Source: Polysphondylium violaceum (lineage: Eukaryota > Evosea > Eumycetozoa > Dictyosteliales > Dictyosteliaceae). From it: a stretch of 64,000 nucleotides of DNA. Below, one piece after another: positions 1 through 11,619 of the stretch (within the stretch, counting starts at the first letter, position 1; every line of letters begins with the position of its first letter). The stretch lies in assembly GCA_000277445.1 (NCBI GenBank), contig AJWJ01000006.1, positions 1 to 64,000 of the forward strand, written 5' to 3'. The notes beneath the pieces are model-generated. The model was not told where the DNA came from. It did no database searches and worked only from the letters and a program-made list of their open reading frames with translations. The translations under genes and the position numbers were made by a program.

Positions 1-108
1 GTTGGGTGTGCCCTTCTATTTTTTTTTTTTTTAATTTAGTTTTTTTTTTTTTTTTTTCTATAGGTTGTTGTAGATTATTTTTCATACATAGATATATATT
101 TATAAATA
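1..108 (+). other. 5' leader of CCT4
   Basis: T-rich sequence precedes the CCT4 start. The CTATAG after a long T run near 58-63 resembles a splice acceptor, so a leader intron reaching outside the window is possible. No coding frame is seen. Confidence 0.4.
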
Positions 109-1913
109 ATGGCAACAACAGCAGCAGCAGTACCAACTAAATCAAGAGGTGATTTTGAGGAAAAGGAAAAAGAAAAGGATGTTAGAACATCAAATATCGT
201 TGCAGCTAGAGCTGTAGCTGATGCCATTAGAACATCTCTTGGTCCAAAGGGTATGGATAAGATGATTGTTTCACCAAATGGTGAAGTTTTAATTAGTAAT
301 GATGGTGCCACCATTCTTCAAAGTTTAGAACTCAAACATCCAGCTGCTAAAATGGTATATATCATATTATAATAATCATAATCATCAACAAGGAAAAAAG
401 AAAAGGAAGGAGTATAGAGTAGTAGTCGTAGATATTAGTATAGATAAAGCCATAGAAACATTAATGATATGAATAGGGATACTACTCTCTTCTTTTCTCT
501 CTCTCTCACTATCTTAACTCTCATCATTATACATTATTAACATTCTAAATATATAAACTATAGTTGGCAGAATTAGCTAAAGCTCAAGATATTGAAGCAG
601 GTGATGGTACTACATCAGTTTGTGTTATTGCAGGTGCATTATTATCAGCCGTTGCACAATTGATGGCAAAAGGAATTCATGCTAGTATTATTTCAGAGTC
701 ATTTAACTTAGCATTAAACAAATCATTAGAAGTTTTAACAAATATGTCAATACCAGTTAGTCTTTCAGACAGAGCCAGTTTAATAAAGAGTGCAACTACA
801 TCATTAAATTCAAAAGTAGTATCACAATACACCAATCTTGCCAGCATTGCCGTTGATGCAGTTCTCAGCGTAATCAATCCAGCAACAGCAGTCAATGTCA
901 ATTTAAAGGATATCAAAGTGATCAAGAAGCTCGGCGGTACCATCGACGACACAGAATTGGTACACGGTCTTGTTTTTGATCAAAACGTGTCACACACTGC
1001 CGGTGGTCCCACCCGTATACAAAACGCCAAGATTGGTTTGATTCAATTCTGTCTCTCTGCCCCAAAGACCTATATGGACAACAACATTGTCGTTTCCGAT
1101 TACACAAAGATGGATAAAGTCATTAAAGAGGAACCCAAGCTCATTCTCGAAATGTGCAGAAAGATTCAAAAGAGCGGATGCAATGTATTACTCGTACAAA
1201 AGTCTATCCTCCGTGACGCCGTCAACGAACTCTCGCTCCACTATCTCGCCAAATTAAAGATCCTCGTCGTCAAAGACATTGAACGTGACGACATTGAATT
1301 CATTTGCAACACCATCGGATGTCAACCAGTTGCCAACATCGACTCTTTTACCGCCGACAAACTTGGCAAGGCCGATCTCGTCGAAGAAGTCTCTACCAGC
1401 GACGGCAAGATTGTCAAGATCACCGGTATCCCCAATCCAGGCAAAACTGTCACTGTCCTCTGCAGAGGTTCCAATAAACTCGTCTTGGACGAAGCCCAAC
1501 GTTCTCTCCACGACGCTCTCTGTGTCATTCGTTCACTCGTCAAAAAGAAATTCTTGATTGCCGGTGGCGGTGCCCCAGAAATCGAGGTCAGTCAACAAGT
1601 CACAAATTTCAGCAAATCCTTGGCCGGCGTACAATCATATTGTGTCCGTGCATTTGCCGAAGCCCTCGAAATCATTCCATACACTTTGGCCGAAAACAGT
1701 GGTCTCTCTCCAATCAACATTGTCACAGAGTTGAGAAACAGACACGCTCAAGGTGAAACCAACGCAGGTATCAATGTTAGAAAGGGTGCCATTACCAATA
1801 TTCTCCAAGAAAACGTCGTTCAACCATTATTAGTTTCCGTCTCCGCCTTAACCTTGGCCACTGAAACCGTTATGACTTTACTTAAAATTGATGATATTTG
1901 TACATCAAGATAA
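109..1913 (+). CDS. cct4: T-complex protein 1 subunit delta (CCT4)
   Basis: One of eight subunits of the cytosolic CCT/TRiC chaperonin, which folds actin, tubulin and other proteins in an ATP-driven ring. Two exons, 109-354 and 564-1913, with a phase-0 intron of 209 bases, give 531 residues, normal for the family. Visible motifs are LGPKGMDKM and SNDGATIL in the N-terminal equatorial domain and GDGTTS right after the intron. The C-terminal half has a [13 protein letters not shown] segment followed by GGGAPEIE. The start ATG lies in an A-rich context and the N-terminus matches the family. Codon use is A/T-ending at both ends and strongly C-ending from about 840 to 1790. The delta assignment rests on whole-protein resemblance and is firm. 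Confidence 0.95.
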
Positions 1914-2452
1914 AAAAAAAATTATATATATAGAGTAATAATATTGAACCATTACTTTTTTTTTTGTAAAAAAAATAAATAATTTATTTTATAAAATAGA
2001 TCTATCTCTTTTTCTTTAATTCAACGATAGATTTAGAAGAGGGTATAATCTTTTTTTTGAGATCTCATCGAGATTTTTTTTGACAAAACACAGTTTTTTT
2101 CGAAGAGGAAAAATCTTTCATAGAATTTTATTTTTTTTGGGAAAAACTCTTATTGAAAAAAGCAAAGTGGTTTGCTTTTTTCAAAAACCGTATAAAAGTT
2201 TTTTTGCGTGACACATTAATCATCAAAAATCTAGTATTGGTATTTTTTTTTAAATCACACAACCTACGTAGTTTATTTTTCTAGGCACTTGCAACATTTT
2301 TTTTTTTTTTTTCTTTTCCCCATTGTCGATATCTAAACACCACACTCTTATTATTCACTCATTCATTTACATAGATAGATCTCTTATCTTTTTTTTTAAT
2401 ATTACTATTTAAATATTTATATATCAATATATCTATATCTACGATTATAATC
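1914..2452. other. Intergenic, CCT4 to PNKP
   Basis: A T-rich spacer between two genes on the same strand. It holds an AATAAA-like 3' end signal near 1974 and a perfect 14-base-pair hairpin at 2153-2184. No coding frame is convincing. Confidence 0.5.
2153..2184. repeat. Perfect 14-bp hairpin
   Basis: TTGAAAAAAGCAAA, then four bases, then the exact reverse complement TTTGCTTTTTTCAA. It lies 240 bases after the CCT4 stop and 268 bases before the PNKP start. It may act in 3' end formation or as a small RNA stem. Either role is inference. Confidence 0.55.
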
Positions 2453-4048
2453 ATGTATACACGAGAAGAATTAGTCGGTAAAACTTTTAAACAAATTCAA
2501 GGAATTTCAAAGAGATTCAAAATTAAAGCCAATCAAAAAAAAGATGATTTAATTGAAGAAATTCTTGAATATATTAAAGATAACAATATCAGCAAGACAA
2601 AGGTAGCAAAAACAACAACTACCAAGTTAATTCACAAGAAACCTACAGTACCTGTAAGAAGAACAAAACCTGAAGAGAAAGAAGAAGACTCTGAAGAATC
2701 TGAATCTGAAGAAGAGAAAGTAGTAGAAAATGTTAAAAAGGTAGATAAGGCAGATGAGGCAATGAAAGAAGCTGAAGCTGAAGAGGAAGAAGAAGAAGAA
2801 GAAGAACAAGAATCAAATGATGCTGTCTCACCAGATACTACTTCTAGCACAAATGGTCTTCGTAGTACACCAGGTGAATGTAATGGTAATTCGACCAATG
2901 GTAAATGGGTAAAATTGTTAAATGGATCAGTGATTACCTACTCTAGCGAGCCATTGAGTAGAACCAAGGTTGCTTCATTTGATATGGATAGCACACTGAT
3001 TGAAACAAAATCTGGTAAAACCTTTCCAACAAGTGCTGATGATTGGGTGTGGTGGAATAAATGTGTTCCCGATCGTCTCAAGCAATTACACAAAGATGGT
3101 TATCAAGTAGTTATCTTTACCAATCAAGGTGGTATCAAGACTGGTTCTCAACACAGTGCTGCAAAAGCCACTCAAATTCAAACAAAGATTAGTAATTTAC
3201 AAAAAGAATTGGGTATTCCTTTAATGACATTTATTGCCTGTGCTGACGATATCAATAGAAAGCCATCGAGAAAAATGTGGGATTTGATGATTGACGACTA
3301 CGCCACCGTTCAAGTCAACCACGCCGAATCATTCTATTGTGGTGATGCTGCTGGCAGACCAGCCAAAGATGGAAGAAAGGCTGATTTCTCTGCAGGTGAT
3401 CTTGGTTTTGCAAAGACTGTTGGCATCAAGTTTGAGACTCCCGAAAGCTTTTTCCTCGGCGAGCCATTGGACCTCCCCTCACCAACCTCGCATCTCCCCA
3501 AAGTCCCCACCACCGGTAATCCAATCAAAGACTGTCCAGAAATCGTTTCCAAAGACTTTGAACTCGTGATCTTTGTCGGCTGGCCTGCATCTGGTAAATC
3601 AACATTTGCCAGAAAATACTTTGTCCCCGCAGGCTATGCCCACGTCAACCAAGACACTCTTGGCTCCAAAGCCAAATGCCTCAAAGCCGCCGCCGAATCC
3701 CTCTCTAAAAAACAATCGACTGTCATCGACAACACCAATCCCCAAGCCTCAACCAGAGCCGAATACATTGAAATTGCCAAAAAATACGGTGCCTCTATTC
3801 GTTGCTTTGTTTTCAACACTGAAAGAAGTATGGCTGAACATCTCAACTACTACAGAGAAAGAAAACAAGGTGTCAAACACATCTCATCCATGGTCTACAA
3901 TATTTTCAACAAAAACTGCCAAACACCCACTGAAAAAGAAGGTTTCAAAAAAGTGCATCAAGTCGATTTCATCCTCGACGTTTCTCCAAGTGATCAAGCA
4001 TTGTTTGATATTCCCCCTCCAAAAAAAAGTAAAATAAATAAAAATTAA
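2453..4048 (+). CDS. pnkp: Polynucleotide 5'-kinase/3'-phosphatase
   Basis: DNA end-cleaning enzyme of single- and double-strand break repair: it removes 3'-phosphate and adds 5'-phosphate to broken ends. A single exon of 531 residues, close to the usual length. Residues 1-45 resemble a SAP-type DNA-binding motif, followed by an acidic Glu-rich linker at about 75-125. The HAD-type phosphatase shows FDMDSTLIE near residue 175 (DxDxT nucleophile motif) and FTNQGG downstream. The kinase P-loop GWPASGKSTF is near residue 375, followed by a QDTLGSK segment. Vertebrate PNKP has an FHA domain at the N-terminus; none is seen here. The 3' half uses more C-ending codons than the 5' half. Confidence 0.92.
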   Translation: MYTREELVGKTFKQIQGISKRFKIKANQKKDDLIEEILEYIKDNNISKTKVAKTTTTKLIHKKPTVPVRRTKPEEKEEDSEESESEEEKVVENVKKVDKADEAMKEAEAEEEEEEEEEQESNDAVSPDTTSSTNGLRSTPGECNGNSTNGKWVKLLNGSVITYSSEPLSRTKVASFDMDSTLIETKSGKTFPTSADDWVWWNKCVPDRLKQLHKDGYQVVIFTNQGGIKTGSQHSAAKATQIQTKISNLQKELGIPLMTFIACADDINRKPSRKMWDLMIDDYATVQVNHAESFYCGDAAGRPAKDGRKADFSAGDLGFAKTVGIKFETPESFFLGEPLDLPSPTSHLPKVPTTGNPIKDCPEIVSKDFELVIFVGWPASGKSTFARKYFVPAGYAHVNQDTLGSKAKCLKAAAESLSKKQSTVIDNTNPQASTRAEYIEIAKKYGASIRCFVFNTERSMAEHLNYYRERKQGVKHISSMVYNIFNKNCQTPTEKEGFKKVHQVDFILDVSPSDQALFDIPPPKKSKINKN

Positions 4049-4678
4049 CTGTACTATAAGCACAATATCCTTTAAAACTGGACCAACAATTAAATGGTTT
4101 CTTGACATACTTTATTACTCAATCCATCACAATATTAAAAAACAATTGTATGAAGATCAATGCCAATTTTTTTTTTTTTTTCATTACTCTTAGCACACAG
4201 AAAAATTGATTGATTAATATCTCACAAAACAATTCACTTTGAAATATTTTTGTAAAATAGGTCAATAATGTTGATTGCTCTAAAAAAAAAATAAACACAC
4301 ACACACAAATGATTGGCGAAGTGTGTGTATGATAGATAAATAGATTGATGTGTATGATAAATAAAAACATTGATTTGATCGTGTAATTGAACAACACACC
4401 CACTCTCTATTTTTAATTATTTTTATTTAATTTTTTTTTTGATTAATGTTTGTTCACCCTCTTAAATTCTTTTTTTTTTCAAATTACTTTTTTTGTTTAT
4501 ATTTTTTTATAGCAACTTGCTCAACACATTTCTTTTCCCATCCATTTCTTATCTAAACACACACATATTTATCAAAGTAGTGATTACCTAACCTCTTGTT
4601 CTATTTTTCTTTACCATCTTTTATTCTTATCTAAACACACATTATTAAAGTAGCTGATTACTTTATTTATTAAATCGA
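4049..4678. other. Intergenic with duplicated promoter block
   Basis: A/T-rich sequence with CA/GT-rich stretches near 4290-4340. Just before the next gene a block of about 40 bases occurs twice, at 4546-4588 and 4624-4661. No coding frame is convincing. Confidence 0.5.
4546..4661 (+). repeat. Direct repeat in promoter region
   Basis: Two similar copies begin TTCTTATCTAAACACACA, continue with an AAAGTAG core and end GATTAC. The second ends 17 bases before the next start codon. The sequence TATCTAAACACCA also occurs near 2330, upstream of the PNKP gene. A repeated regulatory element is plausible but untested. Confidence 0.5.
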
Positions 4679-5334
4679 ATGGAGGGAGTACAACCTAATT
4701 TGCCTAGTACTATTGATGGTGTAGCTACCAACTTGTACATCAAACAAGCTATACCAAACAACAGCGACAATAATAATAATAACAATAATAATGATAATGA
4801 TAATGATAATAATATTTTACCAGGTGGCGAAGTTTTGGATCAAAATCAATTAACATTGAATGAGATTCGATTAGGATTCGTAATTCTAAGCAACAATCGT
4901 CAAATTGAAATACTATTCCCAGCTTTCGAGACAGACCAAATACATGTTGTAAAAATAGTAAGTTTTACTATTGATATTTATAAAAATTTATAAAAAAGAA
5001 CAAAATATACTAATAATATATACAGAGATTATGTGCATATTTGAGATTAAATGCAGGATTCATTAAGCTAACTGCTCATCATTGTTTGGATGAAATTTCA
5101 TTTGATTTGGATGAAAATTACTTTGTTTCGCAATACCCCTACAATCAACTAAAGGTAAATATATAAATATGGATAATAATCTTATTTAAATAATTATTAA
5201 TAATTTAAAACAATTAGATTTTAGTGCAGGAGATTAGACCAGATGTCTTATCAACGACTAATGAAGGAATATTCCCAATTCCAACATATGACCATACAGA
5301 TTTAGAACAATTAATTCTCAATCACCAACAGTAA
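4679..5334 (+). CDS. Unidentified protein, 174 residues, three exons
   Basis: Exons are 4679-4957, 5026-5154 and 5218-5334, joined in phase 0 with GTAAGT and GTAAAT donors. Residues 30-45 are an Asn/Asp tract encoded by AAT/GAT repeats. The rest is compact: LNEIRLGFVI, then RQIEILFPAF and VVKIRLCAYLRLNAGFIKL across the first splice, then an acidic end. There is no signal peptide, membrane segment or known active-site motif. The alternation of strands and one helix could suit a small ubiquitin-like fold, but that is a guess. Clean splicing and ordinary amino acid composition argue that it is real. I do not recognise the family. Confidence 0.75.
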
Positions 5335-5513
5335 CAAAACATATCAGTTGTTGCTTCAAAGCAAAGTGCACTTCGAGTCATACAATTGTAATACTACTCA
5401 ACTATTCAATACCTCAATATCTCAAAGAACAAAAATAAATATCTATTCTTTTTTTATAAAACTAATGTCTGTTTTTTTTTAAAAATTGTACACTTTGATT
5501 TACTCAATTGAGA

Positions 5514-5951
5514 ATGACCTTCCTAAAGAATATATATTCAAGTACAGATAAGATTCATATAAAGCAATCATCTCGAGATGGTGAAAACAATCACTTCATG
5601 GTGTTCATAGGATAATAGGCAATGAATGATGTGTATCTGCAGACTGGTATTCAGTATTATCATAGATGTATCTTTTGATTAATAGTGATGACGATGATCA
5701 TGATGTTGCTAACCAAATAGGATACACTCACCACACACATTCATTTATTTTCTAAAGATGATATATTTGTGCATGATATACCCAAATTAGTCTTTTTTGA
5801 TTTTTTGAAAATGTGTTTTTTAGGATATTTTTTTTTCACATATATATCAAATTTCGGTGAATCTTTATTGGAATGGACCAAATTATCTTTTACAGAAAAG
5901 ACACATAAAATAGCAGGTGATGAATTCAAACACAAACAAAAAAAGAGATAA
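5514..5951 (+). CDS. Possible small two-exon gene, unidentified
   Basis: Exon 1, 5514-5600, opens with ATG and is followed by a GTGTTC donor. Exon 2, 5721-5951, follows an AAATAG acceptor and stays open in phase 0 for 76 codons. The 105-residue product has one hydrophobic stretch containing FFDFLKMCFLGYFFF and a charged tail ending KHKQKKR. The tail (ESLLEWTKLSFTEKTHK) reads like real protein rather than translated noncoding DNA. A lysine-rich C-terminus after one membrane span would suit an ER or mitochondrial inner-membrane protein. The donor is weak and the start is only the first ATG available, so other exons may exist. I do not recognise a family. Confidence 0.35.
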
Positions 5952-6556
5952 AATTCATGAAATGAAGATATTGATTCGAATATTATGGCCCATTAGTTAT
6001 CTCTACATTGAAAAGATTTAAATCAATGGTGTCCCTTGACGCGTGTTTGGGATTTTAGGGATGAAGGAAATGAAAAAAAAAAAAAAAAATTAATTTTTTA
6101 AAAAAAAAAAATGAATTCATCCAAAATTTGAAAAAAAATCCTAGCACGCTCAAGTTTGATAAATAAAACACACACATCCACCCCCCCCCAAACACAAACA
6201 ACAAAAACATTATCACACTCACCACACGATTTAAAATTTATATATTTACACACCCACACAACAGAACAATCGTCAATATATAAACAATTTATTACAAGCA
6301 GTAGTAGCAGTATTGTGTGTGTTTATTTATTTTATTTTCAGCAGCATTTTTTTGTTATCATTACCTATTACTAGTACAATTATTGAATATAGATATACAT
6401 TATATTTATAGCATACACAGACAACCACTATCAATTTAGCAAGCTATCGATATTAGTACAGTAGTAGTAATAGTGATAGTAGAAAAAGAAAGAAACAAGG
6501 TAGAGGAAGAACACAGACACATACAATCATACAGAATACAATTATAGACCTCAAAC
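5952..6556. other. Intergenic, upstream of pex13
   Basis: Long A and T runs near 6074-6135, then a CA-rich stretch at 6170-6260 and an A-rich leader. A 72-codon open stretch from 6156 is Thr/His/Ser repeats from CA-rich DNA and looks accidental. Nothing else is supported. Confidence 0.5.
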
Positions 6557-8327
6557 ATGAGACCTTCACCCCCTAAACCCTGGGAAAGAGGTGGATCGAC
6601 AACTTCACCTACTTCTACATATACACCATCATCAACATCTGGAATTCCAGATAGACCACCAAGTGGTGGAGGATCAATTCCACCGGGTCGATCGATATCG
6701 CCCACTGGTACAACACAGACAAATACAGGTATAAATAATTCAGGTGCACTTCGTCCCAGAACACCACAAAGACCATGGGATAGCGGAGGATCGTCATCAT
6801 CTTATGGTGCCAATGACTCTCTATCGATGAGTCCCTATGGTAATACTGGTGGTGGTAGATACGGTGGTAGTGGAGGATATGGTACATCGTCGTATGGCAG
6901 AGATAGTTATTCGAGTGGTGGATATGGTGCATCAAGTTTTGGTGGTGGATACGGTAGTAGTAGTGGTTATGGATCAGGTTATGGATCAAGCTATGGTTCA
7001 GGTTATGGTAACAGTAGTTATGGTTCAGGTTATGGATCAAGCTATGGTGGAGGATATGGTAGCAGTTATGGATCAAGTTATGGTGGAGGATACGGCGGTA
7101 GTAGTTATGGTGGAGGATATGGTGGATATGGTGGTAACAGTTATGGTGGAGGATTCGGTATGAGAGAGTTTGATGGTAAAAATGGTCCACTAAATTCAGT
7201 AGGATCTTGGATGGATACATTACATTCTGTCGTAGATGCTTTTTCACGGTTTTCACATTTATTAAATGCAAATTTTGATGCAGTTCATGGTTCTTTTGCT
7301 TCAGTTATTAGGTATGTTTTATGATGGTTTCATTGATTACATTCAATTTATATATTAATGAAATCATTTCATAATAGATTATGTTATAGTATGAGTCATT
7401 TTAATAGAGAAGTTTTTAGGTTGATAAAGACATTTACATTATTTAGATTATTTCAATCTGCTTTTTCAAAATTATTTAACAGAAACAAATCATCAGCATT
7501 ATCATCTTCAAATAGTTTAGTTACTGCAGGAGGACCAATCGATGCAATGGTATTTATTATTTATTTGCTTAATAATATATTTTTATTCATTATTAACATA
7601 TATATATCTATTCTTATCTGTGTAGGATTTTAAAAACAATTTTGCAGAAAAACAACAAAATGGACCACTTAGATTTATTTTTGTTATAGCAGTGACATTG
7701 ATAGGATTTCCAATGTTGATTGGCCAAATACTACACTTTTTTAGAAAGAAAAAAGAAGCATCACTTGATAATAGTTGGAATAATGATGATGTAACAAAAG
7801 TTAGAGCTATATATGACTTTAACTCTGAAACACCAAGAGATCTTCCACTCAGAGTTGGTGATGTTGTAAATGTAATAGGTAAACCTCATGAAGAATGGTG
7901 GGAAGGTGAAATCAATGGTAGAACTGGTTTATTCCCTGCCAATTATGTACAGAAAATTAATGATGATCAATCATTAGATAATACTTTTAATAATAATAAT
8001 AATAATAATAATATTAATCATAATAATAATAATAATAATAACAATTTTAATAATAATAATAATCCTTTTTCAAACAATAATAATAGTTTTAGAGATGATT
8101 ACTCTCAATTTAATTCAAGTCAACAAAGACAATATGTAAGAAATAATAATAACAATAATAATAATAATGATTATCAACTTCAATCAAGTTATAGTTCATC
8201 CAATGAAAATTATTATAGACCATCAAAATCTACAACCACCACTACCACCACCAACACAAACTCAATCAATACCAATCAAAATTCTACGAATATTGATAGT
8301 ACTATCAATAATGAACATGACTTTTAG
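6557..8327 (+). CDS. pex13: Peroxin-13, peroxisomal import docking protein
   Basis: Membrane part of the Pex13-Pex14 docking complex for PTS1/PTS2 cargo import. Exons 6557-7311, 7378-7549 and 7626-8327 give 542 residues. The Pro-rich N-terminus (PPKPWERGG, repeated as PQRPWDSGG) is typical of Pex13. It is followed by a long Gly/Tyr/Ser repeat region at about 90-215. Exon 2 begins with [16 protein letters not shown], and exon 3 carries the membrane segment [18 protein letters not shown]. The SH3 domain has ALYDF-like [19 protein letters not shown], then [20 protein letters not shown]. After the SH3 domain comes an unusual tail of about 120 residues rich in Asn, Ser and Thr. The YG-rich region is of the kind able to condense, which is known for Pex13 YG domains. 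Confidence 0.93.
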
Positions 8328-10123
8328 TTCATAAACTAAATACATACACAATATATAATAAAACAAAATAGATATGAGCAATATCATATGTATTTCATAT
8401 AAAATTCTTTTTCCAAAAAGACAACAACCGTTTAAAGAAGATTATTTTGATTGGTGAAATCACAAAACAAAGCCAACACTAAAACCTCCACTGTGTTGTC
8501 TGTTTATTTACAAAAACCTGTTTCATCTTTTCCAAACCAAGAAATTACTAGAAACAACAGATTGACAACAAAGTGCGATAGATTGTTTTTTTTTTTCGCT
8601 CAATGAAATTTCAGCAATTCTATCAAAACATTTGAAATCTCCTTCAAAAACCAATAATCTTACTATCAATTAGATTAGATTCCGGAACTCTGTTTAAATC
8701 TTGTCCCACTTTTCGCCGCTTTAGGTAAACATTTTCTAAAGCTTTTTTAGCATTTTTTTGTTTTTTGTTTTTTTTTAATTTAAATATTTCGGATGGATTC
8801 ATTTTTGTCAATTGTTTTTAAAATGAAAAAAAAAATGTTTCCTAAATAAGTGTAAAATTTTATGTGTCTTATGGTGCAAAGAGTCTCATGGAAACGGTTA
8901 CTCACTATATTGCCATTATGGTTACTTGCATTTTTTTAAATTTAATTTTTTTTTTTTAAATTTTAATTATTTTTTATGAATAAAATTGGTTTAACATGAG
9001 ATTTTGAAAAGACTTAAATTCATGACATAATATATCTAGTTTTCATCTCCACATCACACCACCTCACATTTTCCTACATTTTCTGAGTTTGATGTTTTTT
9101 GTACTTTAAATCACACTGTATAATATATATCTATCATATAATAGATAAATGTAAATCAATTCCATCATCATTGTCATAAACACACTCACCCACATATGAT
9201 CTCTTCTCATCGAAAACTACAACCATAACAACAACAATTTTGATAATAAACAGCCAAACAACAATATTGCTTTAAAACTCATTATTTTTTTATTTAGTTG
9301 ACATGATCAATTTGTTGTGCATCTATTTTGACTACTATTACTATTATTATTTTCACCACTAAACATATAATATCTCCCTTTTATTTATTTCTTTAGTTGT
9401 ACAATTTTCCAATATTGGTGATTAAACGAATAAATGATCATCACCTTTTACCACAAACTTTTTTCCATTTCCAGTTAATTGATTGTATTATATTTTACCC
9501 CCTCCCTCCACTCTTTGACACTTTGGTTACCCTCATACTTGTATATTTTTTTTTTTTCGTATCACAAAACCCCACATTAACCACACATTTTTTTTAAATT
9601 TATTACATCTCAACTCCCCCTCGTACCACATTTTTGTGCTGTTATTTACCCCTCACACCTACCCAATTGATCTCATCCCAATCATACACTTTAAACCTTT
9701 TTTCTTTTATTCTACTCTTTTCCTTTTAAAGTAAAGCTAATCGAATAACTAATTTGAAAATTGAGAATTAACATAAATTCCTTCTCAATCACCCCACCTA
9801 TCATTCTTTTTGTATCGCAATTCGACATTTTCACTTGTGTGATCATTATCCCTACTTTTTTTTATCCTAATCAATTATTGTTCTCTCCACTCTATTTAAT
9901 TTAAATTGTTTTTGATTAAACATAAATAGAAATCTTGCAATTGCCACTTTTACCATATTTGATCTTGGTGTGTTTCTTTATTTGTAGTTTATCAAATATA
10001 TTAATTTGTAATATTTGTTTATAACCAAATTCAATATATTTATTATATTTATTATATTTTAAATTTTACATCATATATTTATTTCATTTTGATTTATCAG
10101 TTGTATATTTACAAAAGGATAAC

Positions 10124-10144
<21 letters not shown>
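8328..10144. other. 1.8-kb intergenic region
   Basis: A/T-rich DNA between pex13 and the phosphodiesterase gene. It holds short A/T runs, a CCCTCCCTCCACTC pyrimidine patch near 9500, and T-rich leader sequence ending in a 21-base A run just before the next start. I see no frame with protein-like composition. The length suggests a large promoter or an unannotated noncoding RNA. Confidence 0.5.
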
Positions 10145-10155
<11 letters not shown>

Positions 10156-11477
10156 AAAGAAAAGCTATAACAATATTGTATCTTCTATTACCAAAAGCCC
10201 AAAATCAGATCGAAAAAATTTAAATAACAACAACAACAACAACAATAATAATAATAATAATAATAATAATGATAACTTATATAATGTTACAATAAACAAC
10301 ACAACAACACTAAAAGTATTGACTGATCAACCTACCCAATATCTAAGAAGATGGGAATTTAATCCATTTTCAATTAAAAGCGAATCTGAATGTGTTTTAA
10401 GTGTTTTTTCAATGTAAATATCTATTTATAAAAATTTTACATTTTTAATTACAATTATTAATACAAGCTTTTAAAAAATAGGTTTAATTATTATCAATTA
10501 CTTGATATTATGAATATAAATCCACAATCCTTTTTACTTTTTTTAAATGATGTTAAGCTTTCATATCATTGTAATCCATATCACAACTTTACTCATGCTT
10601 TTGATGTGACACAAACCGTTTTTTCATTTTTAACTTCAATGAAAATTGATAGTTATCTTTGTAATATGGATATTTTTACTTTATTGGTATGTGCTTTGTG
10701 TCACGATTTGGATCACCCTGGTGTAAATAATCACTACTTGGTTCAAAGTTCAAATAATTTGGCAAAATTATATCATGGTGAATCTGTTTTGGAAAATCAT
10801 CATTTTAAGGTAATGTGGACTTTATTAAAAAAACATAAAATATTGGTATGTGTTTCTTTTATTTTTATTTTTTTCAATTTAAATATATAAAATATTAACA
10901 ACATGTTGTTAAAATTTAGAATTCATTAAACTTTAAACAAATTAAAGAAATTAAAGAATCATGTATGAGAGTAATAATTTCTACCGATTTGGCCAACCAT
11001 TTTAGTATTATGGATAGACTTGAAAAATTATTAAAATACGACTGCCAATTTAAAGTATATGACGCCGATGTTTTTAAAAAAACAAGTAAAAATTTGAATT
11101 ATGAAAATAGAATTTTGATTATGGAGACCATTATTCATGCCTCTGATATTTCAAATGTTTCAAAGACATGGGACTGTTGTAAAGAATGGTCAACGAAAAT
11201 TACTCAAGAACTATTATTACAAGGTAGAATGGAAAAACTAATTGGTCTTCCAATTAGTTCAAGATTTATCTGCTTAGATGATACAACACCAACTACAATC
11301 GATAATGTAGAGTGTTATTCTAAAAACACCGCAGACAATTGTTTAAAATTTATGGAAATATTTGCAGAGCCTCTTTTTACCACATTGGTAAAAGCTTTTC
11401 CAGAGACAAATATATGTCTTGATTTTTTAAAACAAAACAAACTAAATTGGGAAAGAATAAAGTCTTTAAAATTGTAA
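10145..11477 (+). CDS. Class I 3',5'-cyclic nucleotide phosphodiesterase
   Basis: Hydrolyses cAMP or cGMP. Exons 10145-10413, 10482-10845 and 10920-11477 give 396 residues. After an Asn-repeat N-terminus the catalytic HD domain holds the class signature YHNFTHAFDVTQ, then the metal-binding CHDLDHPGVNN and HASDIS. The segment LENHHFKVMWTLL is also typical of the class. No signal peptide, membrane segment, response-regulator or cyclic nucleotide-binding domain is seen, so it is a bare catalytic domain. Among Dictyostelium class I enzymes this differs from RegA, which has a receiver domain, and PDE4, which is membrane-bound. It is most like the small cGMP-type PDE3. Substrate is inference. Confidence 0.88.
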
Positions 11478-11619
11478 ATTATTTCTTTTATTTATATCCA
11501 TATCTCAATCTTGTGATTTTTTTATTTTTTTTTTTTATTTTTTTTTATTTTATTTTTTTTTTTCTTTGTTTGATGTTCAAAATAGATTAATTTTTAAAAC
11601 CATTTAATATAATAGATAT

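Noticed and set aside
6156-6374. 72-codon plus-strand frame before pex13
   Set aside because: Thr/Gln/His-rich translation of CA-repeat leader DNA; it ends before the pex13 start and has no protein-like pattern.
6615-7271. Long minus-strand open frame opposite pex13, rich in His, Asn and Tyr
   Set aside because: It is the antisense shadow of the Gly/Tyr/Ser repeat region of pex13; its composition follows from those codons and no splice or start context supports it.
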